From Candidatus Aenigmatarchaeota archaeon (GTDB taxonomy: Archaea > Aenigmatarchaeota > Aenigmatarchaeia > CG10238-14 > SCSR01): 64,000 bases of DNA. The notes beneath the pieces were generated by a model. It did not search any database. It was not told the DNA's origin and saw only the letters and a list, made by a program, of their open reading frames with translations. Below, one piece after another: positions 40,154-49,614 of the stretch. The stretch's first letter is position 1; the number at the start of each line of letters is the position of its first letter. Location of the stretch: contig JACPJU010000001.1 of the NCBI GenBank assembly GCA_016187385.1, forward strand, positions 649,144 through 713,143, given 5' to 3'. The translations under genes and the position numbers were made by a program.

Positions 40154-41341
40154 TTATCTGAAGCGTCTTCTGAATGGCTTCCTGGCTCCAAATCTTCTGT
40201 CATCATACTGTTGTTCGTGCCTTCTGAAAGGCAAAGGTCTAAATTCGGGAATCTCAATCTTTTCAATCCTGGACGATAATCCCCTTACCACAGTTCTGAA
40301 AGAATCATGGTCGTCCCTGCTCAGCAAGGATATAGCCTTTCCGGATTCTCCCGCCCTGGCGGTTCTTCCAATCCTGTTCACGTATTCTTCCAGTGTCTTT
40401 GGTATCCTGTAGTTGAAGATGTGCGTTATGTTCTTGACATCCAATCCCCTTGCTGCGACATCTGTGGCCACAAGTACAGTTATTATCCCTCTGTGGAGTT
40501 CTTCCATTATCTTCTCCCTTTTGTCCTGTGACAACCCTCCGTGCAGTGCTGTAGCCTTTACGCCGTTCATTCGGAGATTTCTGGCTACATCGTCTGTCTC
40601 CCTCCTGGAGTTGCAGAAAACTATGGACAATTCCGGATTTTCCCGTTCCAGCAATCCGACAAGCAGGGAAAATTTCTTCTTGTGGTCTATGTCGCAATAG
40701 TACTGCCTCAGAATTTCGTCCTCGACTCTCTTCTCAGTTTCGATTTTCGTGGCGTTTCTTGTGAACTTGTCCCTGATCTTCATCAGGTTGGGCGGCATAG
40801 TCGCGCTGAACAGCAATGTCTGCCTTTCCTTTGGGATATGCCTTTCGATGGATTCTATGTCTTCGACAAATCCCATGTCAATCATCTTGTCAGCTTCGTC
40901 CAGCACAAACATTTTCAGATTGCCCGCGTCAAAAGTCCTCCTTCTCATGTGGTCAAGGATCCTTCCTGGCGTGCCGACAACAATCTCAGCCCTCTTGAGT
41001 CCGGAAACCTGCGGTCCCATTGAAACCCCGCCATAAACAGTCTGCACGTGAAGCCCCTTGAATTGCGAGAACTTTACCAGTTCGCCAGCTATCTGCATCG
41101 ACAACTCCCTTGTAGGAGCCAGGACAAGCGCCTGCACGTTGCCGCCTTTCACAACCTTCTCTACAAGCGGTATGCCAAAGGCAGCCGTCTTCCCGGAGCC
41201 TGTCTTGGACTGACCAATAACATCATGACCCTGCTTGATTACAGGTATGGCTTCAGATTGTATCTTTGTAGGACTCTCAAAGCTGATAGCCCTCAAAGAA
41301 TCTAATACGTTCTTTTCAATATTCATTTCTTCAAATTTCAT
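40154..41341 (-). CDS. DEAD-box RNA helicase
   Basis: A 395-residue ATP-dependent RNA helicase. Motifs in order: Q motif 'PTKIQSEAIPVI', I 'SKTGSGKTAAFG', Ia 'PTRELSMQ', II 'LDEADKM', III 'FSATMP', IV-V 'IVFCNSRRETD' and 'ATDVAARGLDV', VI 'YVNRIGRTARAG'. The short C-terminal tail is Arg-rich ('ARKPFRRRFR') and should bind RNA. ATG 41341 follows GAGGAG by a good distance; GTG 41347 is the alternative. Confidence 0.95.
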   Translation of the reverse strand: MKFEEMNIEKNVLDSLRAISFESPTKIQSEAIPVIKQGHDVIGQSKTGSGKTAAFGIPLVEKVVKGGNVQALVLAPTRELSMQIAGELVKFSQFKGLHVQTVYGGVSMGPQVSGLKRAEIVVGTPGRILDHMRRRTFDAGNLKMFVLDEADKMIDMGFVEDIESIERHIPKERQTLLFSATMPPNLMKIRDKFTRNATKIETEKRVEDEILRQYYCDIDHKKKFSLLVGLLERENPELSIVFCNSRRETDDVARNLRMNGVKATALHGGLSQDKREKIMEELHRGIITVLVATDVAARGLDVKNITHIFNYRIPKTLEEYVNRIGRTARAGESGKAISLLSRDDHDSFRTVVRGLSSRIEKIEIPEFRPLPFRRHEQQYDDRRFGARKPFRRRFR

Positions 41342-41482
41342 ATACACTCCTCTTTTAATTTTAAAGTCACAGAAGCAATAGAATTAGCATAATTAACTAA
41401 CGCTATTTGTCACAACTTTGTACTTTATCTTAAGATGAAGTGCCAAGTATTTAAAGGGATATGCAACAATTATTAGTTTAGT

Positions 41483-41941
41483 ATGAACACAAAAAAATTG
41501 TTAATTATCATAGGAGTTGTGATTGTTTTACTCTTCCTTGTTAATGAATCAAGATTTTTGATTTGGGGGGCTTATGGAGTTCCCAAACAACCGAGTGGAT
41601 CAAACTGTGGGGAGAATAGGCATAATTTTAATACTAGAATAGAATCTAAAGAGGATTTTATGAATTTTATAGCTACCTTTAAAAACCGATCCCTAAATAT
41701 CTATGAAGGCATGCCTGAACAAGATAGAGAAAGGGAGGGCATGGCACAAAATATTATAACCTTTGCGAGAGAAACTGAATCTTTGAAAGACTTTAAGGTA
41801 ACTACCACAGGTTCACTATTATTCAAACAAAACTTGTTTAGTATAACTTATGTTAATCAGAAAAGTAATTGGCCATGCATTTTAACATTAAAAATAAGTG
41901 AAAATGGTTATGCTTCTTTGAAAGGTTGTTGTGGAATATAA
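41483..41941 (+). CDS. Predicted exported or membrane-anchored protein
   Basis: A 152-residue protein with one N-terminal hydrophobic segment ('KKLLIIIGVVIVLLFLV') and a small domain with four cysteines, two at the C terminus ('LKGCCGI') and one in 'GSNCGEN'. These suggest an extracytoplasmic, disulfide-stabilised domain. No family recognised. Promoter lies in the 140-base spacer divergent from the helicase. Confidence 0.6.
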   Translation: MNTKKLLIIIGVVIVLLFLVNESRFLIWGAYGVPKQPSGSNCGENRHNFNTRIESKEDFMNFIATFKNRSLNIYEGMPEQDREREGMAQNIITFARETESLKDFKVTTTGSLLFKQNLFSITYVNQKSNWPCILTLKISENGYASLKGCCGI

Positions 41942-42050
41942 AACGCTCATCAGCTCCTATTTTTCTATTTTGACTTTTAAAACATCCTTTACATAGTAAT
42001 ACGCTCTCTCAGGCAATCCTTTTATTTCTGGAGATTCAATTTACTTTAAC

Positions 42051-42341
42051 ATGACCGATTACCGCAAGATAGACAAGGAACTCCTGGAGCGGGTCTCCGA
42101 TAATGCCCGATTGAAATTATCAGATGAAGAGATAGAAAAGTTCACAAAGCAGCTGGAAGACATCATTGACGCGTTCAAATCCCTCGATGAAGTGGACACG
42201 AAAAATGTCAAGCCTTCCTTTCATCCGCAGGAGATTTCAGATGTCTACCGCGAGGACAAGGCTGAAAAGTTCGACTGGAATTCTCTAGCCAATACAAAGC
42301 ACAAAGAAGGAAAACATTTCAAAGGACCGAAGATTGTATGA
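42051..42341 (+). CDS. gatC: Asp/Glu-tRNA amidotransferase subunit C
   Basis: A 96-residue GatC, which wraps around GatA and stabilises the amidotransferase. 'LLERVSDNARLKLSDEEIEKFTKQLEDIIDAFKSLDEVDTKNVKPSFH' is the family core. Its stop overlaps the gatA start (ATGACC). gatB lies 4.4 kb downstream on the same strand rather than in this operon. Confidence 0.92.
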   Translation: MTDYRKIDKELLERVSDNARLKLSDEEIEKFTKQLEDIIDAFKSLDEVDTKNVKPSFHPQEISDVYREDKAEKFDWNSLANTKHKEGKHFKGPKIV

Positions 42342-43657
42342 CCGATTACAAGAAAATCCTAGATAAAGCGCGATTAACACAGAAGAAGTTCTCACCTTTT
42401 ATAACTCTGCCAGAAAAACTCCAGTCCAATTCCAAAAAGGGGAAGTTATCCGGCATAGCAATCTCTGTAAAGGACAATATCTGCACAAAAGGTATGGAGA
42501 CTACTGCGGGCAGTAAGATATTATCTGGTTATATTCCTCCATTTAGTGCTACTTGCGTTGAGAAAGTCATTGTTGCAGGAGGTTTTATCTTGGGTAAAAC
42601 AGCGATGGACGAGTTCGGCTTCGGTACTTTCTCTGTCAATTGCGCTTATGGAATCCCAAAGAATCCTTTGGATACATCAAGAAGTTGCGGCGGTTCTTCT
42701 GGCGGCGCCAGTTGCATAACAGCCGTTGCCGACTTTCCTCATGTAGCTCTGGCAGAATCAACAGGCGGAAGCATATCATGTCCTGCATCATTCACAGGAA
42801 CAGTCGGACTAACTCCCACTTACGGGCGGGTTTCCAGGTGGGGATTGATAGACTATGCCAACAGCTTGGACAAGATAGGATGTATAGGAAAGACTGTTCA
42901 TGATGTTGCACTATTATTATCTATTATATCTGGCCATGATTCATTTGACTCTACATCCTTGAATTTACCGTCAGAAGACTTTACAAAATACGGCAAAAGC
43001 ATAAAGGGAATGAAGATAGGAGTGCCGAAGGAATATTTCGAGGGCGTGGACGAAAAGATTACAAAGGTCGTCTGGCAGGCCATCAAAAAACTGGAAAGTC
43101 TGGGAGCAAGTTACCAGGAAGTTTCGCTACCTCATACAAAATATGCCCTGCCATCTTACTACATCATAGCTGTGTCAGAAGCTTCAACAAATCTGGCCAG
43201 ATACAGCGGCATGAGATACGGCCTGCACCAGGAGCTGAAAGGAAACTTTGATGAATATTTTTCATCTGTCAGGAGCAATGGATTCGGCGAAGAGGCTAAA
43301 AGAAGGATAATTCTTGGAACATTCGCTAGAATGGCAGGATACAGGGATGCGTATTATCTGAAGGCGCTGAAAGTCAGGACGAAAGTAATAGAAGACTTCA
43401 AGATGGCCTTCAAGAATTTTGATGTGCTGGCTGCCCCAACAATGCCTGTTGTCGCCCCGAGATTCGATGAAATTAAAAGGCTCTCTCCGATAGAGACTTA
43501 CATGATGGATGTGCTGACAGTAGCACCTAATCTTGCCGGGATACCAATGATTTCCGTTCCTGCCGGCAAAGTCAATGGACTGCCTGTCGGCTTGCATCTG
43601 ATGGGTGACCATCTGCAGGAAAAGAAAATCTTGCAAGTTGCAGATGTCTCAAGTTAA
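42338..43657 (+). CDS. gatA: Asp/Glu-tRNA amidotransferase subunit A
   Basis: A 439-residue amidase-signature enzyme that hydrolyses glutamine to supply ammonia for Asp- or Glu-tRNA amidation. The catalytic Lys is in 'AISVKDNICTKG', the cis-Ser in 'SCGGSSGGAS' and the nucleophile Ser in 'ESTGGSISCPASFTG'. Slightly shorter than bacterial GatA. With GatB and a tRNA-Asn gene in the window, it would make Asn-tRNA if AspRS is non-discriminating. Confidence 0.95.
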   Translation: MTDYKKILDKARLTQKKFSPFITLPEKLQSNSKKGKLSGIAISVKDNICTKGMETTAGSKILSGYIPPFSATCVEKVIVAGGFILGKTAMDEFGFGTFSVNCAYGIPKNPLDTSRSCGGSSGGASCITAVADFPHVALAESTGGSISCPASFTGTVGLTPTYGRVSRWGLIDYANSLDKIGCIGKTVHDVALLLSIISGHDSFDSTSLNLPSEDFTKYGKSIKGMKIGVPKEYFEGVDEKITKVVWQAIKKLESLGASYQEVSLPHTKYALPSYYIIAVSEASTNLARYSGMRYGLHQELKGNFDEYFSSVRSNGFGEEAKRRIILGTFARMAGYRDAYYLKALKVRTKVIEDFKMAFKNFDVLAAPTMPVVAPRFDEIKRLSPIETYMMDVLTVAPNLAGIPMISVPAGKVNGLPVGLHLMGDHLQEKKILQVADVSS

Positions 43658-43709
43658 CGCCTGTCAAACAGATATCTGCACTTAAATCTAACATTTTATT
43701 ATCCTTTTT

Positions 43710-44459
43710 ATGTCTGAGAGGACGTTAGAGTACCATTTAACGGAACTTGTACCAGATGATTTCGAATTTATCCCCACCTTGAACATATATGTGGCAAAGA
43801 CTAAGGCCAAAGATTCTGACGACAAAGTCATTACGGGCATAAACTGGTATGAAGCAAAGTTGATCATCCAAAGGACGGGTTCATGTTATTTTCTGCTTAC
43901 ATCATCCCAATGGGAAATATCTAGAAAATATTTGCTTGAGAATCGTCCGGAATTGGAAAAAGATTTCACATCTGGCGAGTCTGAATTGGTCGATTCTTTG
44001 CTGGTGCTTCCAAACGGGGAAAGACCTACGCTATTAATCGAATACGCAAAGGTGGAAAGATTTGGTGATGAGTATGGTTTAATCTATGGCAATGCTATAG
44101 AAGTCCCGGAAATGCCATTAAAATCGGGGCACATACAAGCATGGGACGAAAATCTGGGTTTGCCTGTAAAAGTTGGAATAACACCAAACGAAGGATTTGA
44201 AACCGCCTACTTTCGAGTAAATATTGAGCATAGTTATGACCATGGTTTGCGGGCTGTAGTTAAAAGTCATCGGTGCTTGAACGGCCATAAGCGATTGTAT
44301 ACACTTACCGACTCGTCTCCGTCAGATCCAAATCAGCATTTAAGTTTTCGATTGGGCAGAACTGCAAATTCAAATGATTCCGCGAGATCACAAAAAAACG
44401 AATTATCACCGACCGTCCTTAGAGAGTTGGATGAAATCTTATCTAGAGCCGATTTTTAA
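43710..44459 (+). CDS. Hypothetical protein
   Basis: A 249-residue soluble protein. The N-terminal 100 residues include 'INWYEAKLIIQRTGSCYFLLTSSQWEISRKYL', reminiscent of a formylglycine-type or phage-structural fold but not convincingly so. The C-terminal tail (after about 215) is low complexity. Nothing certain can be said about function. It precedes another orphan gene by 31 bases. Confidence 0.5.
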   Translation: MSERTLEYHLTELVPDDFEFIPTLNIYVAKTKAKDSDDKVITGINWYEAKLIIQRTGSCYFLLTSSQWEISRKYLLENRPELEKDFTSGESELVDSLLVLPNGERPTLLIEYAKVERFGDEYGLIYGNAIEVPEMPLKSGHIQAWDENLGLPVKVGITPNEGFETAYFRVNIEHSYDHGLRAVVKSHRCLNGHKRLYTLTDSSPSDPNQHLSFRLGRTANSNDSARSQKNELSPTVLRELDEILSRADF

Positions 44460-44490
44460 ATAGATATATCGACAAATTAGGGGTAGGGTC

Positions 44491-44883
44491 ATGTCGTTCA
44501 CAAACATAACAAAGCAAAGGCTTGATGTATACACAACAATAGTAACTAATCGTGATCATTACCATGATTTCTTGATTGCGATAAGTCCATATCCAGCCGA
44601 TTTCCGTGATCATAACTTGGAAAAAGCGGGACAAGTTCTTGCAAAAGAATGCATCTCCAAGGATCTGCGGGTACCAGTGAGTTATATAGGCGATGAAGAA
44701 CCCTATCCTAATTATAAAAATCTCTGTTTTAGGACCAAAGGTATCGTAGACCTCCCAGAAGAAGAACTTGGCGAGAGATTAAGAGGATACATCCCCACAT
44801 TCTTACAGATTCTATTGTACGGTTCTGACGATTTGGGAAGGGGAGCGAATTGGCGTGATAGATACGAATTGGTTTATCATTGA
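44491..44883 (+). CDS. Hypothetical protein
   Basis: A 130-residue soluble protein of unknown family, alpha/beta by eye, with 'HYHDFLIAISPYP' early and 'GADDLGRGANWRD'-like acidic loop near the end. TATA-like TTTTTAAATAG lies about 40 bases upstream, overlapping the stop of the preceding gene, and a GGGTAGGG precedes the ATG. Confidence 0.5.
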   Translation: MSFTNITKQRLDVYTTIVTNRDHYHDFLIAISPYPADFRDHNLEKAGQVLAKECISKDLRVPVSYIGDEEPYPNYKNLCFRTKGIVDLPEEELGERLRGYIPTFLQILLYGSDDLGRGANWRDRYELVYH

Positions 44884-44892
44884 TAAAGCCGC

Positions 44893-45492
44893 CTAGTCCG
44901 TTAGTGTTCTATTCTTGTTCTTCCCGTTGACAACTATCAGCGCGTGGAATTCTTTGTATAATTTAATATTTCGAGGAATATTCGATTCGAAGATTTCCCT
45001 GATTTCGTCGTATTCTTTCTTCCCATCCAACATATTATTTCTGGACAATAGCCTTCTCGTATAGCTGTCGACGACAAAGAATGGTTTTCCGCACGCGTAA
45101 AGCAATATAGAATCTGCAGTTTCCTTTCCTATACCCTTAACTGAAAGCAGATCCTCACGTGTGGTATTTTTTAAAAATTTATTAAATGAACCGTATGAAA
45201 GCACGAACTTGCTGAATTCTTTCAGTCTTTTTGCCTTCTGTCGGAAAAATCCGGATGGTCTTATCATCTTCTCCAATCTTTTGGTCGGCATACTTGCTAT
45301 CTTGCTCGGGTTTATTGTACGAGCCTTTATCATATTAGCAAGAGCCATTTCTACATTCCTCCAACTTGTGTTCTGTGTCAGTATCGCGCCAATGCATATC
45401 TCGAACTTGTTGTCTGTCATCACTGGCCACCAATTCTGTTTCCCATGTTTTTCCAAGAGTTCATTATAAAGTTTCATTATCAAGTCAATCAT
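44893..45492 (-). CDS. HhH-GPD DNA glycosylase (MagIII-like)
   Basis: A 199-residue DNA glycosylase of the endonuclease III superfamily, COG2231-like: 'KHGKQNWWPVMTDNKFEICIGAILTQNTSWRNVEMAL', HhH 'LLSVKGIGKETADSILLYA' and the catalytic Asp in 'FFVVDSYTRRLLSR'. The C terminus stops at 'HALIVVNGKNKNRTLTD' and lacks the Fe-S cysteines many relatives carry. Likely removes alkylated bases. Its ATG overlaps the nreA stop (ATGA), coupling two repair genes. Confidence 0.87.
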   Translation of the reverse strand: MIDLIMKLYNELLEKHGKQNWWPVMTDNKFEICIGAILTQNTSWRNVEMALANMIKARTINPSKIASMPTKRLEKMIRPSGFFRQKAKRLKEFSKFVLSYGSFNKFLKNTTREDLLSVKGIGKETADSILLYACGKPFFVVDSYTRRLLSRNNMLDGKKEYDEIREIFESNIPRNIKLYKEFHALIVVNGKNKNRTLTD

Positions 45493-46643
45493 CTCATAAG
45501 AAATTGCGTCAATAGACTTTGCCTGAGCAGTACACTTTTTTCTCTATATCTCGAAAATGGCAGCCGTAGCTTACCGGAAATGTAATTCAATGCAGACCTA
45601 ACATCGGAAAATACAGACGGTTTATTTCTTAGAGCTTCCCTGACAGATTCCCTTACGAGCCAGACTCCTGTGGGCATGTAACCGGGATAACTCTCCCGGA
45701 AAACTAATGCGCCTGCCTGAACTTTCATGTCTTCCAATTTTTCCATTATGGCCAGCCTAGTGGAATAGTAGCAGCCTCCCATGCCTGCGTACTCCTTTCT
45801 CCCTTTGAACGATTCCCAGTCAGAGAACAGAACCTTCTCGTTGCCCATCACGCCAATAAAAGCCTCAAGAAATTCATACTGCCAGTTCGTGGGCATCAAT
45901 AAGATTGCGAAATAGTTGTTGAATGTCTTCACTTCGAAAACTTGGTGGGAATCTATGGCAGGATACGTCTTGATGTTTTCCAGCATATTCAGCGACAATG
46001 TATCATCGACTGCTGTAATGCTCCATCTTGTGGGGACCAGTTTCCTGTTCCTTTCTGTCCCGAATCCTCCGATGCTCAGAGCTTTCTGTATGGTTGAAAC
46101 AAACACACCTTTCTCGTAAAGCTCTATCATGGCGTCCTTCGCCCGCACGTCGGTGTCATAAAATGCTTTTTCCAGATCTAGATTCCATCTGGGATTCTCG
46201 TTCAGCCTGAGTTCCTTTAGCTGTGCGCTTGGCCCGAACGGCTGCACATTTTCATTGAAGAATCCGCCACGGGGTTTTCCCATAAATTCAGCATCAAGCT
46301 CCAAAGAACTCTTGGCCAATGCAACTTCCTGCATGTTTCTGACTTGTTTGTTATTGACGTCATTCACATTAAAAGATTCCTTCCCTCTAACTAAACTCAA
46401 CCTAAAATTCACAACATCTTCAATATTCTTGCCATTTGGTATCCACTGCTCGGGCAAGTCCATCATTCGAGTGTCGCCATGCTCCGGAGGAATCAAAGGA
46501 CCGACAAAAACCTTGGGATAATTCCACTTGCCCACAAATACCGCAGGAGGAGATGCTCCAGAGATACTCTCCCCAATGTCGACGGTTTTGAATTTCATCT
46601 TCAAATAAAGGCGGTTGAGATAAGCTGCCTTTCCCTTTATCAT
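45489..46643 (-). CDS. nreA: DNA repair protein NreA/NreB
   Basis: A 384-residue member of the archaeal Nre family (DUF650/DUF651), genetically linked to repair of mitomycin C damage in halophiles. 'SGASPPAVFVGKWNYPKVFVGPLIPPEHGDT' is the family hallmark. The C terminus 'RQSLLTQFLMR' is a PCNA-interacting PIP box. The N-terminal zinc cysteines of some NreA proteins are absent ('KGKAAYLNRLYLK'), so it is closer to an NreB-like form. Upstream gene of a repair pair with the HhH glycosylase. Confidence 0.9.
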   Translation of the reverse strand: MIKGKAAYLNRLYLKMKFKTVDIGESISGASPPAVFVGKWNYPKVFVGPLIPPEHGDTRMMDLPEQWIPNGKNIEDVVNFRLSLVRGKESFNVNDVNNKQVRNMQEVALAKSSLELDAEFMGKPRGGFFNENVQPFGPSAQLKELRLNENPRWNLDLEKAFYDTDVRAKDAMIELYEKGVFVSTIQKALSIGGFGTERNRKLVPTRWSITAVDDTLSLNMLENIKTYPAIDSHQVFEVKTFNNYFAILLMPTNWQYEFLEAFIGVMGNEKVLFSDWESFKGRKEYAGMGGCYYSTRLAIMEKLEDMKVQAGALVFRESYPGYMPTGVWLVRESVREALRNKPSVFSDVRSALNYISGKLRLPFSRYREKSVLLRQSLLTQFLMR

Positions 46644-46727
46644 ACTCTATTAGAAGTTTCGCTGTTAGAAATAGTTAACTGGGGTTCATTTCCCTAAGAT
46701 TTTAATCCTGATTACCAAATTGATATT

Positions 46728-48119
46728 ATGAAAACTGTGATTGGTTTAGAAATTCACATTCATCTTGTCAGCAAAAGTAAACTGTTCTGCAATTCACCTG
46801 CCGATTACGAAGACAAGGAACCTAACGAGAACACGTGTCCTGTATGCTTGGGATTTCCCGGATCCAAGCCTCAATTCAACAAGAAAATTCTTGAATCTTC
46901 ATTAATGGTTGCGAAAGCTTTAAACTGTCAATCATCCCCTGTCATGTTCTTCTCTAGAAAATCCTACTTTTATCCGGACATGTCCAAGAATTTCCAGATA
47001 TCGCAGTACGAAGTTCCCTTAGCGGTCAACGGCTATCTTGACATCGGAAACAAAAAAATTAGAATAAAAAGAATCCATATAGAAGAGGATCCCGCCAAGC
47101 TTGTTCATACAGGCGGAAGCATAACATCTGCGCAGTATGTTCTCGTCGATTACAACCGTGCTGGGATACCAATGGTCGAGATTGTCACTGAGCCTGATTT
47201 TGAGTCTACGAAAGAAGTGAGAGAATTCTTGTCTAAGCTGCAATCGATTTTAGAGCATCTGGAAGTTTATGATGTAAGCAAGGAAGCTGGTCTCAGGGTT
47301 GATGCCAATATTTCAATTGAAGGCAGCGAAAGGACAGAGATCAAAAATATCACAGGATTTTCAAGTGTTGAGAAGGCATTGAATTATGAAATTATACGAC
47401 AGAAGAATCTACTGCAAATGGGAATGAAAGTCCAGAGAGAGACAAGGCATTTCGACGAAGTCACAAAAACCACAACAACATTAAGAAAGAAGGAAGCCGA
47501 AGAGGATTACGGTTATATATTCGAGCCGGACTTGCCGCAGTTCACTATCTCCGGGCAATTGATTGGAAAAGTAGAAAAACAAATGCCAGAACTGCCTGAT
47601 GCGAGAGTGGTGAGGTTTGTTAAGAAATATAAGATACCAGAAAACCAAGCCCAGATAATTGTTTATGTCGACAAGGCTTTAGCTGATTTCTTCGAGGAGT
47701 GCGTGAAGCTGTTCAACAGGCCTGAATTTGTTTCACGATGGATTGTTACAGATTTGTTGAAGGTATTGAATTGGAATGATCTGACCATAAGACAATCAAA
47801 GGTCACGCCAAAATTATTCACAGAGTTCTTGAAGGCTATGGACAAAGGAGAGATAACAGAAAGACTGGGCAAAGAATTGATAAAAGAATTGCCAAAAGGA
47901 AAATCTGTGAAAGAACTGATGAAAGAGAAAAAACTGCCGAAGAAATTGGATCTGGAGTCTGTAATTAAGGAGGTGCTGAAAGAGAACAAAAAAGCTGTCG
48001 ATGATTACAAGTCGGGCAATGAGAAAGCTATACAGTTCTTGATAGGTCAAGTTCTTAGAAAGACAAAAACAGCTGGCGATCCCAACAAGATAAAGGAATT
48101 GATTAGGAAACTTATTTAA
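46728..48119 (+). CDS. gatB: Asp/Glu-tRNA amidotransferase subunit B
   Basis: A 463-residue GatB, the tRNA-binding kinase subunit. 'VIGLEIHIHLVSKSKLFCNSPADYEDKEPNENTCPVCLGFPGSKP' with the zinc-site cysteines, 'FFSRKSYFYPDMSKNFQISQYE', 'IHIEEDPAKLVH' and 'VDYNRAGIPMVEIV' identify it; the C terminus is the YqeY-like helical tail ending 'KTAGDPNKIKELIRKLI'. A diverged second copy of this tail lies beyond the next gene. Confidence 0.95.
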   Translation: MKTVIGLEIHIHLVSKSKLFCNSPADYEDKEPNENTCPVCLGFPGSKPQFNKKILESSLMVAKALNCQSSPVMFFSRKSYFYPDMSKNFQISQYEVPLAVNGYLDIGNKKIRIKRIHIEEDPAKLVHTGGSITSAQYVLVDYNRAGIPMVEIVTEPDFESTKEVREFLSKLQSILEHLEVYDVSKEAGLRVDANISIEGSERTEIKNITGFSSVEKALNYEIIRQKNLLQMGMKVQRETRHFDEVTKTTTTLRKKEAEEDYGYIFEPDLPQFTISGQLIGKVEKQMPELPDARVVRFVKKYKIPENQAQIIVYVDKALADFFEECVKLFNRPEFVSRWIVTDLLKVLNWNDLTIRQSKVTPKLFTEFLKAMDKGEITERLGKELIKELPKGKSVKELMKEKKLPKKLDLESVIKEVLKENKKAVDDYKSGNEKAIQFLIGQVLRKTKTAGDPNKIKELIRKLI

Positions 48120-48172
48120 AGTTGAGTGACAATTTGATTTAGACGAGGTGAGAAAAATTAACAAAATTTCGG

Positions 48173-49054
48173 GTGGTCACCGGATGCAATCACTATCGAA
48201 TAACTCAACCTCTCATAGCACTATTAACTGATTTTGGAAACGATGAAGCACCATACTTGATAGAATCTGCAATTCATTACATCAACCCAAGAGCTGCAGT
48301 AAGGACCATAACAAACAACGTACCAGTTTTTAACATACTTTGCGGTGCATGGAGATTGTTTAGAATCGTATCATCACCTACAGAACTGAAAGGAAACATC
48401 TATGTATGTGTTGTAGATCCTGGAGTAGGTTCTGAGAGAGAATGTATAATAGTGAAAACGAAAACTGGCAAGTATCTTGTAGGTCCGAATAATGGCGTTT
48501 TATCATTAGCGTTTGTTAATGAGGGTGTGGACACGGTAATTGAAATAAGGAACGATAAATTAACATTATTAAAGAATTCCAAATCGAATACATTTCACGG
48601 GAAAGATATCTTCGGTCCTGTTGCTGGGTATATATCAAATGGTGTTGAAATACACGATTTCGGTGTTGAATTGCCTATAGGCAAATTAAAAATTATTCAA
48701 TTATCTTCATCGAGAAATGAAAATTCATTAGAAGGCGTACTTGTGGACATAGATAGTTTTGGGTCACTTAGAACAAACATACCCAATGATTTTGTTTCAG
48801 AAATCAAAAATAGAAAAGTTTATCTTTCCATAGAATCGACTAAATTGCTTTATGATGGGAAAGCTAAAATTTCAGAGACGTTTTCTGGGAATTCAAATAC
48901 TGATATTCTTTTGGTACCATCTTCTACAGGGTATCTTGATATAGTTGTTAACACGAAGAATGCTGCCAGTATTTTAGGCATAAAGCCTGACGATATTAAA
49001 TTGAACGGATTAAGACCTCACACGAAGATAACATTAAATTTTGAAAAGTTCTGA
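48173..49054 (+). CDS. SAM hydrolase (DUF62, SAM hydroxide adenosyltransferase)
   Basis: A 293-residue enzyme of the fluorinase-like DUF62 family that splits S-adenosylmethionine into adenosine and methionine using water. Motifs: 'IALLTDFGNDEAPYLIE', 'VCVVDPGVGSERE', 'YLVGPNNGVLSLA' and 'FHGKDIFGPVAGYI'. The only usual start is GTG 48173, giving a slightly longer N terminus than normal. It sits between the gatB stop and a duplicated gatB tail, so it appears to have been inserted there. Confidence 0.92.
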   Translation: MVTGCNHYRITQPLIALLTDFGNDEAPYLIESAIHYINPRAAVRTITNNVPVFNILCGAWRLFRIVSSPTELKGNIYVCVVDPGVGSERECIIVKTKTGKYLVGPNNGVLSLAFVNEGVDTVIEIRNDKLTLLKNSKSNTFHGKDIFGPVAGYISNGVEIHDFGVELPIGKLKIIQLSSSRNENSLEGVLVDIDSFGSLRTNIPNDFVSEIKNRKVYLSIESTKLLYDGKAKISETFSGNSNTDILLVPSSTGYLDIVVNTKNAASILGIKPDDIKLNGLRPHTKITLNFEKF

Positions 49055-49119
49055 AAAAAGCAAAATTTGCTGGAGACCCGAACAAGATAAAAGACTTAAT
49101 TAAGAAAGAGATTAAATAG
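49054..49119 (+). pseudogene. Duplicated gatB 3' end relic
   Basis: Directly after the SAM hydrolase stop the frame reads 'KKAKFAGDPNKIKDLIKKEIK' then TAG. This matches the GatB C terminus 'RKTKTAGDPNKIKELIRKLI' in 14 of 20 positions, with many silent DNA changes. It has no start codon of its own. It is best read as the old 3' end of gatB displaced when the SAM hydrolase gene arrived with a replacement tail. Confidence 0.8.
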
Positions 49120-49133
49120 GTATTAGTGGGTCT

Positions 49134-49505
49134 ATGGGAGAAATAAGAGAAAAGCTCAAAATACAAGATAGAGAAATTGAAGCTATTGTGGACACAGGTT
49201 CTGATCATATCGTTGTTAGAGAGGATTTACTACAGGAGATTGGCGCAAAACCTGTCAAGCAAGAAACCGCTTCTTTTGCAGATGAATCCAAAAAGCAAGT
49301 AAATGTTTATTTGGAGGATATAGAAATCAAGGATTACAAGTTACCTGCCGTTGTTATTGTTGGTGGAAGAAAAAATCTGCTAGGGCGAATAGTATTGCAG
49401 CAACTGGGGGCCAAAATAGATCAAGTAACTGATACAATAACTTATACTCGTCATCCTGCGGGTGTTATAGAAATAACTTCTCTAGAACTGGAAAGCAGGC
49501 AATAA
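49134..49505 (+). CDS. Retropepsin-like aspartyl protease, copy 3 (divergent)
   Basis: A 123-residue single-domain aspartyl protease. 'AIVDTGSDHIVVREDLL' is the catalytic motif and 'VIVGGRKNLLGRIVLQQLGAKID' the second. It is clearly related to copies 1 and 2 but much diverged, with a C-terminal extension ('TRHPAGVIEITSLELESRQ'). It follows the gatB tail relic by 14 bases. Confidence 0.82.
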   Translation: MGEIREKLKIQDREIEAIVDTGSDHIVVREDLLQEIGAKPVKQETASFADESKKQVNVYLEDIEIKDYKLPAVVIVGGRKNLLGRIVLQQLGAKIDQVTDTITYTRHPAGVIEITSLELESRQ

Positions 49506-49614
49506 AGGAAATGATTAAAAATCTATTCAATTTTACCGCCATTAAAATAAAGTTGATAAACTAATCGAGTATCTGCTAATTTGTAAAATATCCTTTCACT
49601 ACCTTTGAAAAAGG

